Shown here piece by piece: positions 53,689 through 63,400 of a stretch of 64,000 bases of DNA (its first letter is position 1; each line of letters begins with the position of its first letter). Source of the stretch: Alphaproteobacteria bacterium (GTDB lineage: Bacteria > Pseudomonadota > Alphaproteobacteria > Sphingomonadales > Sphingomonadaceae); contig JAGWWF010000003.1 of the NCBI GenBank assembly GCA_018970445.1, positions 62,001 to 126,000 on the forward strand. The letters are read 5' to 3'. The notes under the pieces were generated by a model that ran no database searches, was not told the origin of the DNA, and worked only from the letters and a program-made list of their open reading frames with translations. Position numbers and translations under genes: made by a program.

Positions 53689-54627
53689 TCAGGCTTCGAA
53701 CCCGGCACGAATTTCGCGCCCGTCGATGAAATCGCGCGCAAAGGCCACCAGCTGGGGATGATCGGACGGAATGTCGATCATCACCGTCACCAGCATGTCG
53801 CCGCGGGTTGCATCCAGCCGGCGAAAGCCGCGGCCCTTCAGGCGGAACATCCGGCCCGACGTGGTGGCGGGCGGCACCGTGAACGACACATCGCCTTCCG
53901 GCGTCGGCAGCCGCACCTTGGCCCCCAGCACGGCTTCATCCAGCCGCAGCGGCATGGTGATGCGGATATCATCGCCATCGCGTTCGAACAGGCGGTGCGG
54001 CGCGATGTCGATGGTGACGATGGCATCGCCCGGCCCGCCCGGCCCCGGTTCGCCCTTGCCCGAAAGCCGCATCTGCTTGCCCGATTCCAGCCCGGCCGGC
54101 AGCTTGATCTCGATGGTCTGGCCGTTGCGCAGCGTCACCCGCTGCGGGGTCAGCCGCACCGCCTCGACAAAGGGCACGGTGAGGCGATAGCCCACATCGG
54201 GGCCGCGCACATCGGGGCGGAAACCGCCGCGCCCGGTGCCGAACGGGCTGCGGCCGCCAAACAGTTCGGCGAACAGATCATCGGCGCCCTGGGCAAAATC
54301 AAAGCCGCCGCCGCGCCCGGCCCCCGCGCCACCGGCCCCGCCAAAACCGCCGCCGCCGGCACCGCCGCGGCCAAAACCGCCGGCAAACGGGTTGATCGGC
54401 TGGCCATCGGCGCCGATCTCGCCGCGATCATACTGGCCGCGCCGGCCAGTGTCCGACAACAATTCATAGGCGGCATTGGCTTCCTTGAAGCGTTCCAGCG
54501 CCTTGGGGTTGTTGGCATTGGTGTCGGGGTGGTTTTCCTTGGCCAGGGTGCGAAACGCCTTCTTGATTTCCGCATCGCTGGCGGTTCGGCTGATGCCCAG
54601 AACGGTGTATGGATCGCGCATCGTCAT
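53689..54627 (-). CDS. DnaJ-type co-chaperone (CbpA-like, no zinc finger)
   Basis: A 312-residue J-protein. The J domain (residues 1-70) has DPYTVLGISRTASDAEIKKA and the HPD motif in AKENHPDTN. A long Gly/Phe-rich linker (about 85-130) is followed by two CTD beta-sandwich domains (for example VTLRNGQTIEIKLPAGLESG). The CxxCxGxG zinc repeats of DnaJ proper are missing, so it is the CbpA/DnaJB type that directs DnaK to clients. Starts at 54627 or 54621 are equally possible. A sigma-32-like promoter precedes it. Confidence 0.92.
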   Translation of the reverse strand: MTMRDPYTVLGISRTASDAEIKKAFRTLAKENHPDTNANNPKALERFKEANAAYELLSDTGRRGQYDRGEIGADGQPINPFAGGFGRGGAGGGGFGGAGGAGAGRGGGFDFAQGADDLFAELFGGRSPFGTGRGGFRPDVRGPDVGYRLTVPFVEAVRLTPQRVTLRNGQTIEIKLPAGLESGKQMRLSGKGEPGPGGPGDAIVTIDIAPHRLFERDGDDIRITMPLRLDEAVLGAKVRLPTPEGDVSFTVPPATTSGRMFRLKGRGFRRLDATRGDMLVTVMIDIPSDHPQLVAFARDFIDGREIRAGFEA

Positions 54628-54652
54628 TCCAAAATCGAAAACAACCAGACAA

Positions 54653-54681
54653 AGATGGGTGGCCGCGTGCCAGCCATCAAG
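54653..54681 (-). promoter_or_regulatory. Sigma-32-like heat-shock promoter before the DnaJ-type gene
   Basis: On the minus strand, CTTGATG (54681-54675) is followed after 15 bases by CCCATCT (54659-54653). The heat-shock consensus is CTTGAAA, 11-16 bases, CCCATNT, so five of seven and seven of seven positions agree. It lies about 25 bases upstream of the start codon of a heat-shock-type gene. Confidence 0.7.
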
Positions 54682-54747
54682 CGGCCGCGACCATAGCGAC
54701 GGCAACGCCATCTCGCCAGCATTGCCGTGATGGCCTATGCTCTGTGC

Positions 54748-55641
54748 ATGCGTCTGCTCCTCATCCTCCTGCTTCTGCTGCCCACGCCAGCGCTGGCCTG
54801 GGGCGATTATGCCCATCGCCTCACCGCCCGCATCGCCTGGGCGCAATTGTCGCCCGCCGCCCGTGCCCAGGTGGCCGCCCTGATCCGCGCCGCGCCGGGG
54901 CTGGACACGCCATCATGCCCGCTGGCCAGCATCGCCGATGCCTCGGTCTGGCCCGATTGCGTGCGCGGCCGCTATCGCGATCGCTTCGCTGCTTCCGTCC
55001 CCTGGCATTATCAGAACATCAGCGTGTGCACCGCGTTCGACATCGCGGCCAAATGCCCGGACGGTGATTGCGTGACGGCGCAGATCCCGCGCCAGCAGGC
55101 CGTGCTGGCCGATCGCAGCCGCCCGGCGGCGCAGCGCCTGCAGGCGCTGGCGTTCCTGGTGCATTTCGTGGGCGACATGCACCAGCCGCTGCACATGGGC
55201 GACAAGGCCGATCGCGGCGGCAATGATGTGCGCGCCGCCTTCGGCTTCAAATCACCCGATCAAATGAACCTGCACCGGGTGTGGGACAGTGATCTGGCCG
55301 AACGCGCCCTCACCGAACCGCCGGCCATCAGCCCCGGCCGCATCACCATGGCCCAGCGCCGGCAATGGACCGCCGGCCCGGCCGACACCGCCGGGCGCGT
55401 GGCCGGCTGGGCGCGCGAGGCGTGGGACATCGCGCGCAGCACCGTCTACCCCGAACTCAAGGATTATCCCGACAGTTGCCCGCTGCCGCCAGCCGGCCGC
55501 GGATCCCTGCCGCGCGGCAGTGTCACCCCGGCCTATGTCGCGGCGGCCACGCCGGCGGTGCGCGCACAGGTTGCCAAGGCCGGCACCCGCATCGCACTGC
55601 TGGTCGAACAGGCGCTGGCCACCCCGGCCCCCCGGCGATAG
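54748..55641 (+). CDS. S1/P1-family secreted nuclease
   Basis: A 297-residue zinc-dependent nuclease/phosphodiesterase of the S1/P1 type. The signal peptide (RLLLILLLLLPTPALA) is followed directly by WGDYAHRLTARIAW; cleavage before Trp would create the free N-terminal Trp that binds zinc in this family. Other ligands are in FLVHFVGDMHQPLHMGDKAD and RGGND. It probably degrades single-stranded nucleic acid in the periplasm or outside. ATG 54748 is chosen because it starts the signal peptide. Confidence 0.9.
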   Translation: MRLLLILLLLLPTPALAWGDYAHRLTARIAWAQLSPAARAQVAALIRAAPGLDTPSCPLASIADASVWPDCVRGRYRDRFAASVPWHYQNISVCTAFDIAAKCPDGDCVTAQIPRQQAVLADRSRPAAQRLQALAFLVHFVGDMHQPLHMGDKADRGGNDVRAAFGFKSPDQMNLHRVWDSDLAERALTEPPAISPGRITMAQRRQWTAGPADTAGRVAGWAREAWDIARSTVYPELKDYPDSCPLPPAGRGSLPRGSVTPAYVAAATPAVRAQVAKAGTRIALLVEQALATPAPRR

Positions 55642-55651
55642 GATCGCAGCC

Positions 55652-56539
55652 ATGAACCTGGATGATGAAGAGGAAAGCGGCAACATCATCGATCGGCGCG
55701 GCGAAGGCGGCGGCGGCCCTGGCGGCTTTGGCCTGCCCATCGGCGGCGGCGGCATGGGCCTGGGCACCATCGCCATCCTGATGGTGCTTGGCCTGGTGTT
55801 CGGCATCAATCCGCTGAGTCTGCTGGGCGGGGCCAGCGGCGGCGGTGTGGGCGGGCCATCGATCGGCCAGCCGCAACCGGCGGCCACCGGCACCGCGCCG
55901 GCCAGCGCGCATGATCGCTTTGTCGCCCGCGTGCTGGGCACCACCGAACGCACCTGGGCCGAGCTGTTTCCGGCCCAGCTGGGGCAGCCCTATCCGCCGC
56001 CCAAGCTCAACCTGTTTTCCGGCCGGGTGCAATCGGGCTGCGGCCCGGCCAACAGCGGCATGGGACCATTTTACTGCCCGGCCGATCGCCAAGTCTATCT
56101 GGATACCGGCTTTTTCGACGAATTGTCGCGCCGCTTTGGCGCGCCGGGCGATTTTGCCGCCGCCTATGTGATCGCGCACGAAGTGGGCCACCATGTCCAG
56201 ACCGTGCTGGGCATCTCCGATGAAGTGAACCGCGCCAGCCGTTCCCTGGGCCAGGCCGGGGCCAACGCCCTGTCGGTGCGGCAGGAATTGCAGGCCGATT
56301 GCCTGGCCGGCGTGTGGGCGCACCACAATCGCGCCCTGCTGGAACCCGGCGATGTGGAAGAAGGCATGCGCGCTGCCCAGGCCATCGGCGATGATCGCCT
56401 GCAGGCCGATGCCGGCCAGAGCGTGCAGCCCGAAGCCTTCACCCACGGCACGTCGGCCCAGCGCATGCGCTGGCTGCGGCGCGGGCTGGACACGGGCGAG
56501 GTGCGGGCCTGCGACACATTCGCGGCACGGCAGCTGTAG
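55652..56539 (+). CDS. Neutral zinc metallopeptidase (YpfJ family)
   Basis: A 295-residue membrane-anchored peptidase. A Gly-rich cytoplasmic N-terminus containing DEEESGNIIDRRGEG leads into one helix (LGTIAILMVLGLVFGINPL). The catalytic domain has the zinc motif VIAHEVGHHVQ near residue 180 and the later ligand in RQELQADCLAGVWAHH. The C-terminal FTHGTSAQRMRWLRRGL is a family signature. It starts 10 bases after the nuclease gene. Substrate unknown. Confidence 0.92.
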   Translation: MNLDDEEESGNIIDRRGEGGGGPGGFGLPIGGGGMGLGTIAILMVLGLVFGINPLSLLGGASGGGVGGPSIGQPQPAATGTAPASAHDRFVARVLGTTERTWAELFPAQLGQPYPPPKLNLFSGRVQSGCGPANSGMGPFYCPADRQVYLDTGFFDELSRRFGAPGDFAAAYVIAHEVGHHVQTVLGISDEVNRASRSLGQAGANALSVRQELQADCLAGVWAHHNRALLEPGDVEEGMRAAQAIGDDRLQADAGQSVQPEAFTHGTSAQRMRWLRRGLDTGEVRACDTFAARQL

Positions 56540-56543
56540 CGGC

Positions 56544-57092
56544 TCAGCCGTCGGTATCGGTGATGATGATGCGGCCACGCGCGATGCCGCCCGGCCCGTC
56601 TTCCACCGCGATCACCATCGGTTCGCCATCCTGGGTGGCGCCGGTGATGCTGTTGCCGGTGCGCGCCACGCTGCGGCCCTTGGCGATCAGCGCCTTTTCA
56701 TACCAGTCGGCCACGGCATCGGCGCTGCCCGGCGCCGAAAAGCCCAGCATAACGCGGCCTTCGGTTGACGGGCTGCCCGCCACATCCACGCTGAGCAGGC
56801 GCGCGCCGGGATAGCGGCCCACGCCATCCAGATCGAATTTGGCATCGCTGGTCAGTCCTTCGGGCAGGCGCATCTTGCCCTCGATGCCGCCGGGCAGTTT
56901 CAACTGCATCTCGCCCGACTGGGTATCGGCGCGAAACCGCATGCCCTCGTCACCCGCCCGGGCCGGGCGCTTGTCGCTGCGTTCAAGGTTCCAGCTCGAA
57001 TCGCTGGCCACGCGCTTGGGTTCCTCGTTGTCGCGGGCGAACCAGATCACCGCAAACCCGCACAGCAGGATGGCAATCAGGGCGTTCTTCAT
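56544..57092 (-). CDS. Exported or anchored protein of unknown function
   Basis: A 182-residue protein with an N-terminal hydrophobic segment (NALIAILLCGFAVIWFA), then a charged stretch and a beta-rich middle (SGEMQLKLPGGIEGKMRLPE). A C-terminal alpha/beta part (SADAVADWYEKALIAKGRSV) resembles domains that pack against cell-envelope proteins. I do not recognise a family. ATG 57092; the frame open further upstream into DUF808 is not used. It converges with the metallopeptidase gene, with 4 bases between the stops. Confidence 0.6.
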   Translation of the reverse strand: MKNALIAILLCGFAVIWFARDNEEPKRVASDSSWNLERSDKRPARAGDEGMRFRADTQSGEMQLKLPGGIEGKMRLPEGLTSDAKFDLDGVGRYPGARLLSVDVAGSPSTEGRVMLGFSAPGSADAVADWYEKALIAKGRSVARTGNSITGATQDGEPMVIAVEDGPGGIARGRIIITDTDG

Positions 57093-57148
57093 CGGCAGGG
57101 CTCCGCTGTGTTGCCGCTTCAATACGCGCGGGCACCGCTGCCGGTCAA

Positions 57149-58069
57149 TCAGTGTGCCCTGGCATGCACCTGGTGCATCACCGCTGCAATCACCCCGCCC
57201 AGCACCAGCCCGAACAGGCCGGAACCGCCGGCTTCCGCTGCCCAGGTGACAAGGCCGCCGCCGGCTTCCACCGCGTGCATCGCGCTGTGCAGCAGGTCGT
57301 GCGGCTGGTGCAGGCCAAATTTGCTGAGCCCGTCGATCACGATATGGCCGCCCACCCACAGCATGGCCGCCAGCCCCACCCAGGCCAGCAGGCCCAGAAA
57401 CGGCGGCATGCCGGTGACCAGCGCCCGGCCCAGCGCCGCCACTGCGCCGTTCTTCTGCCGCGCCAGCGCCACGCCGGCATCATCGGCCTTCACGATCAGC
57501 GCCACCGCGCCATACACCAGGATGGTGATGCCCAGTGCCACCGCCACCAGCGCGGCGGCCTGTTCGGCGATCGGCTTGTCCTCCACCGTGCCCAGGGCGA
57601 TGGCCATGATTTCGGCGGAAAGGATCATGTCGGTGCGCACCGCGCCGGCCACCATGGTGTTTTCGCGGCTCACCGGATCCAGATCGGCGGCATCATCGGC
57701 CGCCTCGTCCTGCGGTGTCAGCTTTTCCCACAGTTTTTCCGCCCCTTCGAAACAAAGGAAGGCGCCGCCGGCCATCAGCAGCGGCGTGATCGCCGCCGGC
57801 AGGAGATAAGACAGCGCCAGCGCGCCGGGCAGCAGGATCACCAGCTTGTTCTTCAGGCTGCCCTGGGCAATCTTGGCCACGATGGGGATTTCGCGATCGG
57901 CGGCAAAGCCGACGACATAGCGCGGGGTGACAGCGGCATCATCCACCACCACGCCGGCCGCCTTGGCCGATGCCTTGGCCGCCGCCGCTGCGGTATCGTC
58001 CAGCGAAGCCGCCGCCACCTTGGCAATGGCCGCCACATCGTCCAGCAGCGCGAACAGGCCGCTTGCCAT
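57149..58069 (-). CDS. DUF808 family membrane protein (YedI-like)
   Basis: A 306-residue inner-membrane protein with about six helices. Family blocks: SGLFALLDDVAAIAKVAAAS, VTPRYVVGFAADREIPIV, LLMAGGAFLCFEGAEKLWEK and VGGHIVIDGL. GGGGGA lies eight bases upstream of ATG 58069; the in-frame ATG at 58075 is an alternative. Function unknown (YedI in E. coli is uncharacterised). Confidence 0.88.
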   Translation of the reverse strand: MASGLFALLDDVAAIAKVAAASLDDTAAAAAKASAKAAGVVVDDAAVTPRYVVGFAADREIPIVAKIAQGSLKNKLVILLPGALALSYLLPAAITPLLMAGGAFLCFEGAEKLWEKLTPQDEAADDAADLDPVSRENTMVAGAVRTDMILSAEIMAIALGTVEDKPIAEQAAALVAVALGITILVYGAVALIVKADDAGVALARQKNGAVAALGRALVTGMPPFLGLLAWVGLAAMLWVGGHIVIDGLSKFGLHQPHDLLHSAMHAVEAGGGLVTWAAEAGGSGLFGLVLGGVIAAVMHQVHARAH

Positions 58070-58158
58070 GATCATCGTCCCCCGAATGTCAACGCGATGC
58101 CGGGCTTGGCAAAATTTGCCGCGCCGCGCAATGCGGCCACATGGCCTTCAGCCGCGGT

Positions 58159-58347
58159 TCAGCGCCGATCGGCCAGCCACAGCGCGATGGCCAGCACCAC
58201 CCCCACGCCCAGGCCGATGATCAGCCCCTGCGATGGCTGGCCGAACGCCGCACCGATGCCGGCCCCCAGGATCAGGCCGAGGGCGATCAGGATGCCGCCC
58301 CCACGCTGCGGCGGGCGGGACACGGGTGGGGGCGCAGGTGATTCCAT
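58159..58347 (-). CDS. Small membrane protein with glycine-rich helices
   Basis: About 62 residues (66 if started at 58359). A Pro/Arg-rich N-terminus (MESPAPPPVSRPPQRGGG) precedes two hydrophobic segments (LIALGLILGAGIGAAFG and GLIIGLGVGVVLAIALWLA) with repeated GxxxG spacing. It is divergent from the tamA-like gene and downstream of nothing obvious. Composition fits a real small protein; function unknown. Confidence 0.55.
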   Translation of the reverse strand: MESPAPPPVSRPPQRGGGILIALGLILGAGIGAAFGQPSQGLIIGLGVGVVLAIALWLADRR

Positions 58348-58431
58348 ATCGCGCCCCATGCACCAGCGCCCGGCCGTTGGCCAGTGGCCCCGGCGGTTGC
58401 CAGCGCCGGCGCATCCGGTAAACGTGGGCGC

Positions 58432-60405
58432 GTGCGTCAACTGATCCCTGCCCTGCTGGCCGCTGGCCTGGTTGCCCCGGCGGCCCCGCTGCCGGCGCAG
58501 CCGGTGCCGCCCGCGCCGCCGCCCTTGCCCGCCGATGCAGCGGAACCACCCCTGCCCGGCCCCGATGCGCCCTTGCCCGATCTGCCCGGCGGTGCCGCCC
58601 TGCCCTGGCCCGACATCACGCCGCAGGCCGATGCCGAACCCGAACCGGGCGCCGCTGCCATAAGTTATCAGGTGGCGGTGGAGGGGCTGGACGCGCTGGG
58701 ACTGGATGATGAATTTCGCGGCCTGTCGTCGCTGTGGTTGCACCGCGGCGAAGACACCAACCTGGCGCAACTGGGCCGCCGCATCGCCGAGGATCGCGAT
58801 CTGGTCGATCTCCTGCTGCGCTCCATCGGCCATTATGGCGGCACGGTGCGCATCACCACCCAGCCGCCCGCCGGCAACCGCCGCACCAGCCTGGTGACGG
58901 TGGCGGTGGAACCGGGCCCGCTGTATCGCATCACCGATCTGGTGATCAGCGCGCCCGAAGGCGCGGTGGGGCCGCCCGATCCCGGCCGCATCGTGTCGCG
59001 GCTGCTGCCGATCCGGGTGGGCGATCCGCTCGATGCGGCGCGGGTGCAATCGGCCCAGGCCAGCCTGCCGGTCAGGCTGGCCGATGCCGGCTATCCGTTT
59101 CCGCGCATCGGGCCGCCCAGCATCATCGTCGATCATGCCGGGCGCGATGCCGTGCTGCGGCAAGAGGTGGATCTGGGCCGGCGCGGGCTGTTCGGCCGCA
59201 TCACGGTGGAACCGGCGGCGCGCGGGTTTGACAGCGCGCATGTGACGATGCTGGCCCGCTTCAGGCCGGGGGACCGATACAGCGAGGCCGGGCGCGACGA
59301 TCTGCGCCGGGCGCTGGTGCAGACCGGCCTGTTCGGCGGCGTCGCCGTCACCCCGGTGGCCGGCGCCATTGCCGACGATGGCCAGCAGACGGTGGATCTG
59401 ACGGTGAGCACCGAACCCGCGCCGCAGCGCACCATCGCGCTGGCCGGCGGCTTTTCCACCGGCCAGGGCGTGCGGCTGGAAGGCAGCTGGACGCACCGCA
59501 ACCTGGCTCCCCCCGAAGGCGCCTTCACCGCCCGCGCCGTTGCCGCCGAACGCGAACAGCTGGCGCAGGTGGAACTGCGCCGCCGCAATTTTCGCCGCCG
59601 CGATCAGCTGCTGCTGGCTTCCGGCGGCTTTTCGGCCAGCCAGCAATTCGCCTTTGCTGCCGAAACCATCGGGGTCACGGCCGCGCTGGCCCGCGAAAGC
59701 AACATCATCTGGCAGAAGGACTGGACCTGGAGTATCGGCGCACAGGCCCTGGTGACCAGCCAGCGCGACCGCTCCGCCCCCGGCGATCCGCGCCGCACCT
59801 TCACAGTGTTCGCCCTGCCCGCCAGCCTGACCTGGGACCAGTCCGACGATCTGCTCAACCCGTCGCGCGGCTTTCGCCTCACCACCCGGCTCAGCCCGGA
59901 ATTCACGTTGAGGAACCAGAGCAATTTCAATTATCTGAAGGCGCAATTTGAAACCACTGCCTATCAACCGATGGGGCCGCTGGTGCTGGCCGGGCGCTTC
60001 CACATCGGCAGCATCATCGGGGCCAGCCGCGGGGTGATCGCGCCGGATCGCCGCTTTTATGCCGGTGGCGGCGGTTCGGTGCGCGGCTATGTCTTCCAGG
60101 GGGTTGGCCCACGCAATGCCGACAATGTGCCCACCGGCGGCAACAGCCTGACCGAACTGGCGGTGGAGGCGCGCTATCGCTTTCAGGCGCTGGGCCAGGA
60201 TCTGGGGCTGGTCGCCTTTCTTGATGCCGGCGAGGTTTCCACCGGCACCACCCCGGCCTTTGACCGGCTGTCGCTGGGGGCCGGCATCGGCGCGCGGGTC
60301 TATACCGGCTTTGGCCCGGTGCGCATCGATATCGCCACGCCGATCAACCCGCAACGCGGCGATCCCCGGCTGGTCTTCTATGTCTCCATCGGGCAGGCGT
60401 TCTGA
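58432..60405 (+). CDS. tamA: TamA-like outer-membrane assembly protein (Omp85 family)
   Basis: A 657-residue Omp85 protein with a signal peptide, a Pro/Ala/Asp-rich linker (residues of about 20-75), POTRA repeats (for example VDLLLRSIGHYGGTVRI and YRITDLVISAPEG) and a 16-strand barrel from about residue 320. The barrel contains FYAGGGGSVRGYVFQGVGPR (the VRGF-type loop motif) and ends YVSIGQAF with a terminal Phe. With TamB it forms the translocation and assembly module. GTG 58432 starts the signal; the stop overlaps the tamB start. Confidence 0.92.
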   Translation: MRQLIPALLAAGLVAPAAPLPAQPVPPAPPPLPADAAEPPLPGPDAPLPDLPGGAALPWPDITPQADAEPEPGAAAISYQVAVEGLDALGLDDEFRGLSSLWLHRGEDTNLAQLGRRIAEDRDLVDLLLRSIGHYGGTVRITTQPPAGNRRTSLVTVAVEPGPLYRITDLVISAPEGAVGPPDPGRIVSRLLPIRVGDPLDAARVQSAQASLPVRLADAGYPFPRIGPPSIIVDHAGRDAVLRQEVDLGRRGLFGRITVEPAARGFDSAHVTMLARFRPGDRYSEAGRDDLRRALVQTGLFGGVAVTPVAGAIADDGQQTVDLTVSTEPAPQRTIALAGGFSTGQGVRLEGSWTHRNLAPPEGAFTARAVAAEREQLAQVELRRRNFRRRDQLLLASGGFSASQQFAFAAETIGVTAALARESNIIWQKDWTWSIGAQALVTSQRDRSAPGDPRRTFTVFALPASLTWDQSDDLLNPSRGFRLTTRLSPEFTLRNQSNFNYLKAQFETTAYQPMGPLVLAGRFHIGSIIGASRGVIAPDRRFYAGGGGSVRGYVFQGVGPRNADNVPTGGNSLTELAVEARYRFQALGQDLGLVAFLDAGEVSTGTTPAFDRLSLGAGIGARVYTGFGPVRIDIATPINPQRGDPRLVFYVSIGQAF

Positions 60406-63400
60406 TGCGGCGGGGCCTGCGCCTGCTCGCCATCGGGCTGGTGGCCCTTCTGGCCCTGCTGGCCAGCCTGCCGCTGCTGCTTGATACCGGGCCGGGCCGG
60501 GCCTGGTTGGCGCGGCAACTGCCGGCGCTGCATCTGGAAAGCGGGCTGAACCTTGCCGTGGCCGGCATTGATGGCAGCCTGTGGGGCATGGCCCGGCTGC
60601 GCGGGGTGGAACTGCGCGATGCCACCGGCCGCTTTGCCCGCATCGATGCGCTGGATGTCGATTGGCAACCGCTGGACCTGCTGTCCAACCGCTTTGCCGC
60701 CCGTTCGCTGGCGGCCGGCACCATCGTCATCGAACGGTTCCCCCGCCTGGCCCCCAGCCGTGATCCGCGCCTGCTGCCCGAAATCGATATCCGCATCGAT
60801 CGGCTGGCCGCGCCGCGCATCATGCTGGCCGCCGGCGTGGCCGGTGCCAGGGCCCGCCAGGCCAGCCTGAACGGCCGCATCGCCATTGCCGCCGGCCGGG
60901 CGCTGGTGCGGGTGAACGCGGCGGCGGCCGGCAGCGCCGATCGGCTGATCATCGATCTGGATGCGCAGCCCGACCGTGACCGTTTTGCATTGAGCGCGCT
61001 GCTGGATGCGCCGGCCGGCGGCCTGGTTGCCGGGCTTTCCGGGATGAAGACCGATCTGATGGTGCAGGCGCGCGGGCGCGGGCGCTGGCAGGCGTGGAAC
61101 GGCCGCCTGCTGGCGCGCAGCGGCGCGAACCGGCTCGCCGATGCCGCCCTCAGCCTTGATCGCGGTGAATTCGGGCTGGCCGGCCGCATCGATCCGGCGG
61201 CGCTGATGGCGCCGGGCCCGCTGGCGCGGCTGCTGGGCGGCGGGCTGGCCATCAGCCTGCGCGCCCGACCGCGCGACGAGGCGCTGCAGGTGACGGCCAC
61301 CGCCACCGGTCGCTGGCTCAGCGGCCGCATCGCCGCCGGGGTCGATCGCGCCGCCGAACGCATCAGCGATGGCGATCTGGCGCTGCGGCTGGCCGATGCC
61401 GCCCCGCTGCCGGCCGGAATCGGTTTCAAGGGCCTGGCGGTCACCGCCCGCCTGTCGGGCCCGTGGCTGGCCCCGGCGGCGCAGGCCAGGGCCAGCGCCA
61501 CCAGCCTGGCCCTGCCAGGTGGCCGCTGGCTGGACGGCGTGACCGCCAGCGCCATCGTGGACGCCAGCGACATGCGCGCCGCCATGCCCGCCAGCGTGGC
61601 GGTGACGGCGGTGCGCGGCCTGCCGGCCGGCCTGGCCCCGCTGGCCGGGCGCTGGCAGGCCAGCGGGCCACTGCTGTGGCAGGGCGGGCAGTTGCGCGGC
61701 AGCAATCTGGCCGTGGCGTCGGGGCCTTTCACCGGCAAGGCCGGTTTCAGCTGGGCGCCGGCCAGCGGGGCCTGGGGGCTGCGCCTGGTGGGCGATGTGC
61801 GCGGCTGGGAATTGCCGTTGCTGGGCAGCAGCGACATCGGCTTCACCGCCAATCTGAAACCCGGCACCAGCGGCGATGGCGATTTCCGCCTGATCGCCGC
61901 CCGGCCGCCGGCCAGCGCCCTGACCCGGCTTGCCGGCAGCAATCTCACCCTGGCCGGCCGCTTCACCCTGCAACCGGGGCTGGCGATCAGCGCCAGCGGT
62001 CTGGCGCTGGCCAGCCCGCGGCTGGCGGCGGGCGGCAGCATCGGCTGGCAGGCCGGCGCGCTGGCCGTGGCGGTGAACGGGCGCAGCACTGATCTGGGCG
62101 CCTTCCGCGTTGATGGCGGCGGGCCGCTGGCGGCGCTGGCGCTGGCGGTGCGGCTGCCTCGGCCGGGCTATGGCCTGTCTGATCTGGTGGCGCGCGCCAG
62201 CCGCAACGGCAGCGGCGATTGGCAGCTGGACGCCACCGCCGCCACCGCCGCCGGCCCGGCCGAACTGGCCGCTGGCATCAGTCTGGCCCCGGATTTGCGG
62301 CTGGGCATTGCCCGGCTGGCGCTGGCCGGCTTTGTGGCCAGCGGCAGCGCGGTGCAGACGGCGGCGGGGCCATTGGCCGGCACGCTGGCGGTGCGCGGCA
62401 ATGGCCTGGGCGGCAAGGCCGTGCTGGCCGCCGCCGGGGCCGTGCAGCAGGCCGATCTGGATCTGGCCGGCGATGGCATCCGCATCGCACAAGAGGTGCC
62501 GATCGCCCTTGATCAACTGCGATTGGCGGCCAAGCTGCTGCTGCCGCCATCCGGGCCGCTGCTGCGCGGCAGCGCCAGCCTGAAGGGGCTGGAACGCGGC
62601 AATCTGATTGTCGATACGGCAACTGCCAGCGCCGATCTGGTGGATGGCAGCGGCACCGCCCGCCTGGCCCTGTCGGGCGACAGCGGCGCGCCCTTTGCCA
62701 TCACGCTGGCCGCCGCCATCGCGCCCGATCGCATCCGCCTGTCGGGCGATGGCCGTTATGATGGCCGCGCCGCCCGGCTGGCCGGGCCGGCCACGCTCAG
62801 CCGCGATGCCGATGGCTGGCATCTGGCCGGATTGGAGATCAGCAGCGAACTGGGCAATGCCGCCGTGGCGGGCGATTGGGGGCCGGACCAGCGCCGGCTG
62901 CGCGCCCGGCTGGATCGGGTGACGCTGGCCGCCGTGGGCCTGGCCTATCCGTCGATCAACCTGGCCGGGCGGGTTTCGGGCGATGTCGATCTGGATCTGC
63001 CGCGCGGGCGCGTGCCATCCGGCCGCGCCAATCTGCGCCTGAACGGCCTGTCGCGCAGCGCCATCACCAGCACCTCCACCCCCATTGATCTGGGCCTCAA
63101 CGCCGTGCTGGGGGCCGATGGCACGCTGGTGCGGGCGCTGATCCTGCGCGCCGGCAAGGTGGAAGGCCGGGCGCAGGCCCGGCTGGGCCCGGCGGCCACG
63201 GGCGCGCCCAGCCTTGTCGCCGCCTATGCCGCCGCGCCCATCACCGGCCAGCTGCGCTATGCCGGGCCGGCGCAGGATCTGTGGGGCCTGTCGGGGCTCA
63301 CCGCGCTCGACATTCGCGGCCAGGTGCAGGTGGCGGCCGATCTGTCGGGCACGCTGGGCGATCCGGTGATCGCCGGCCGGCTGATCGCGCGCGATGCCAG

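Noticed and set aside
58159-60354. 731-codon minus frame ending in the small membrane protein
   Set aside because: Only its last 62 or so codons look like protein (two hydrophobic helices); the rest is antisense to tamA.
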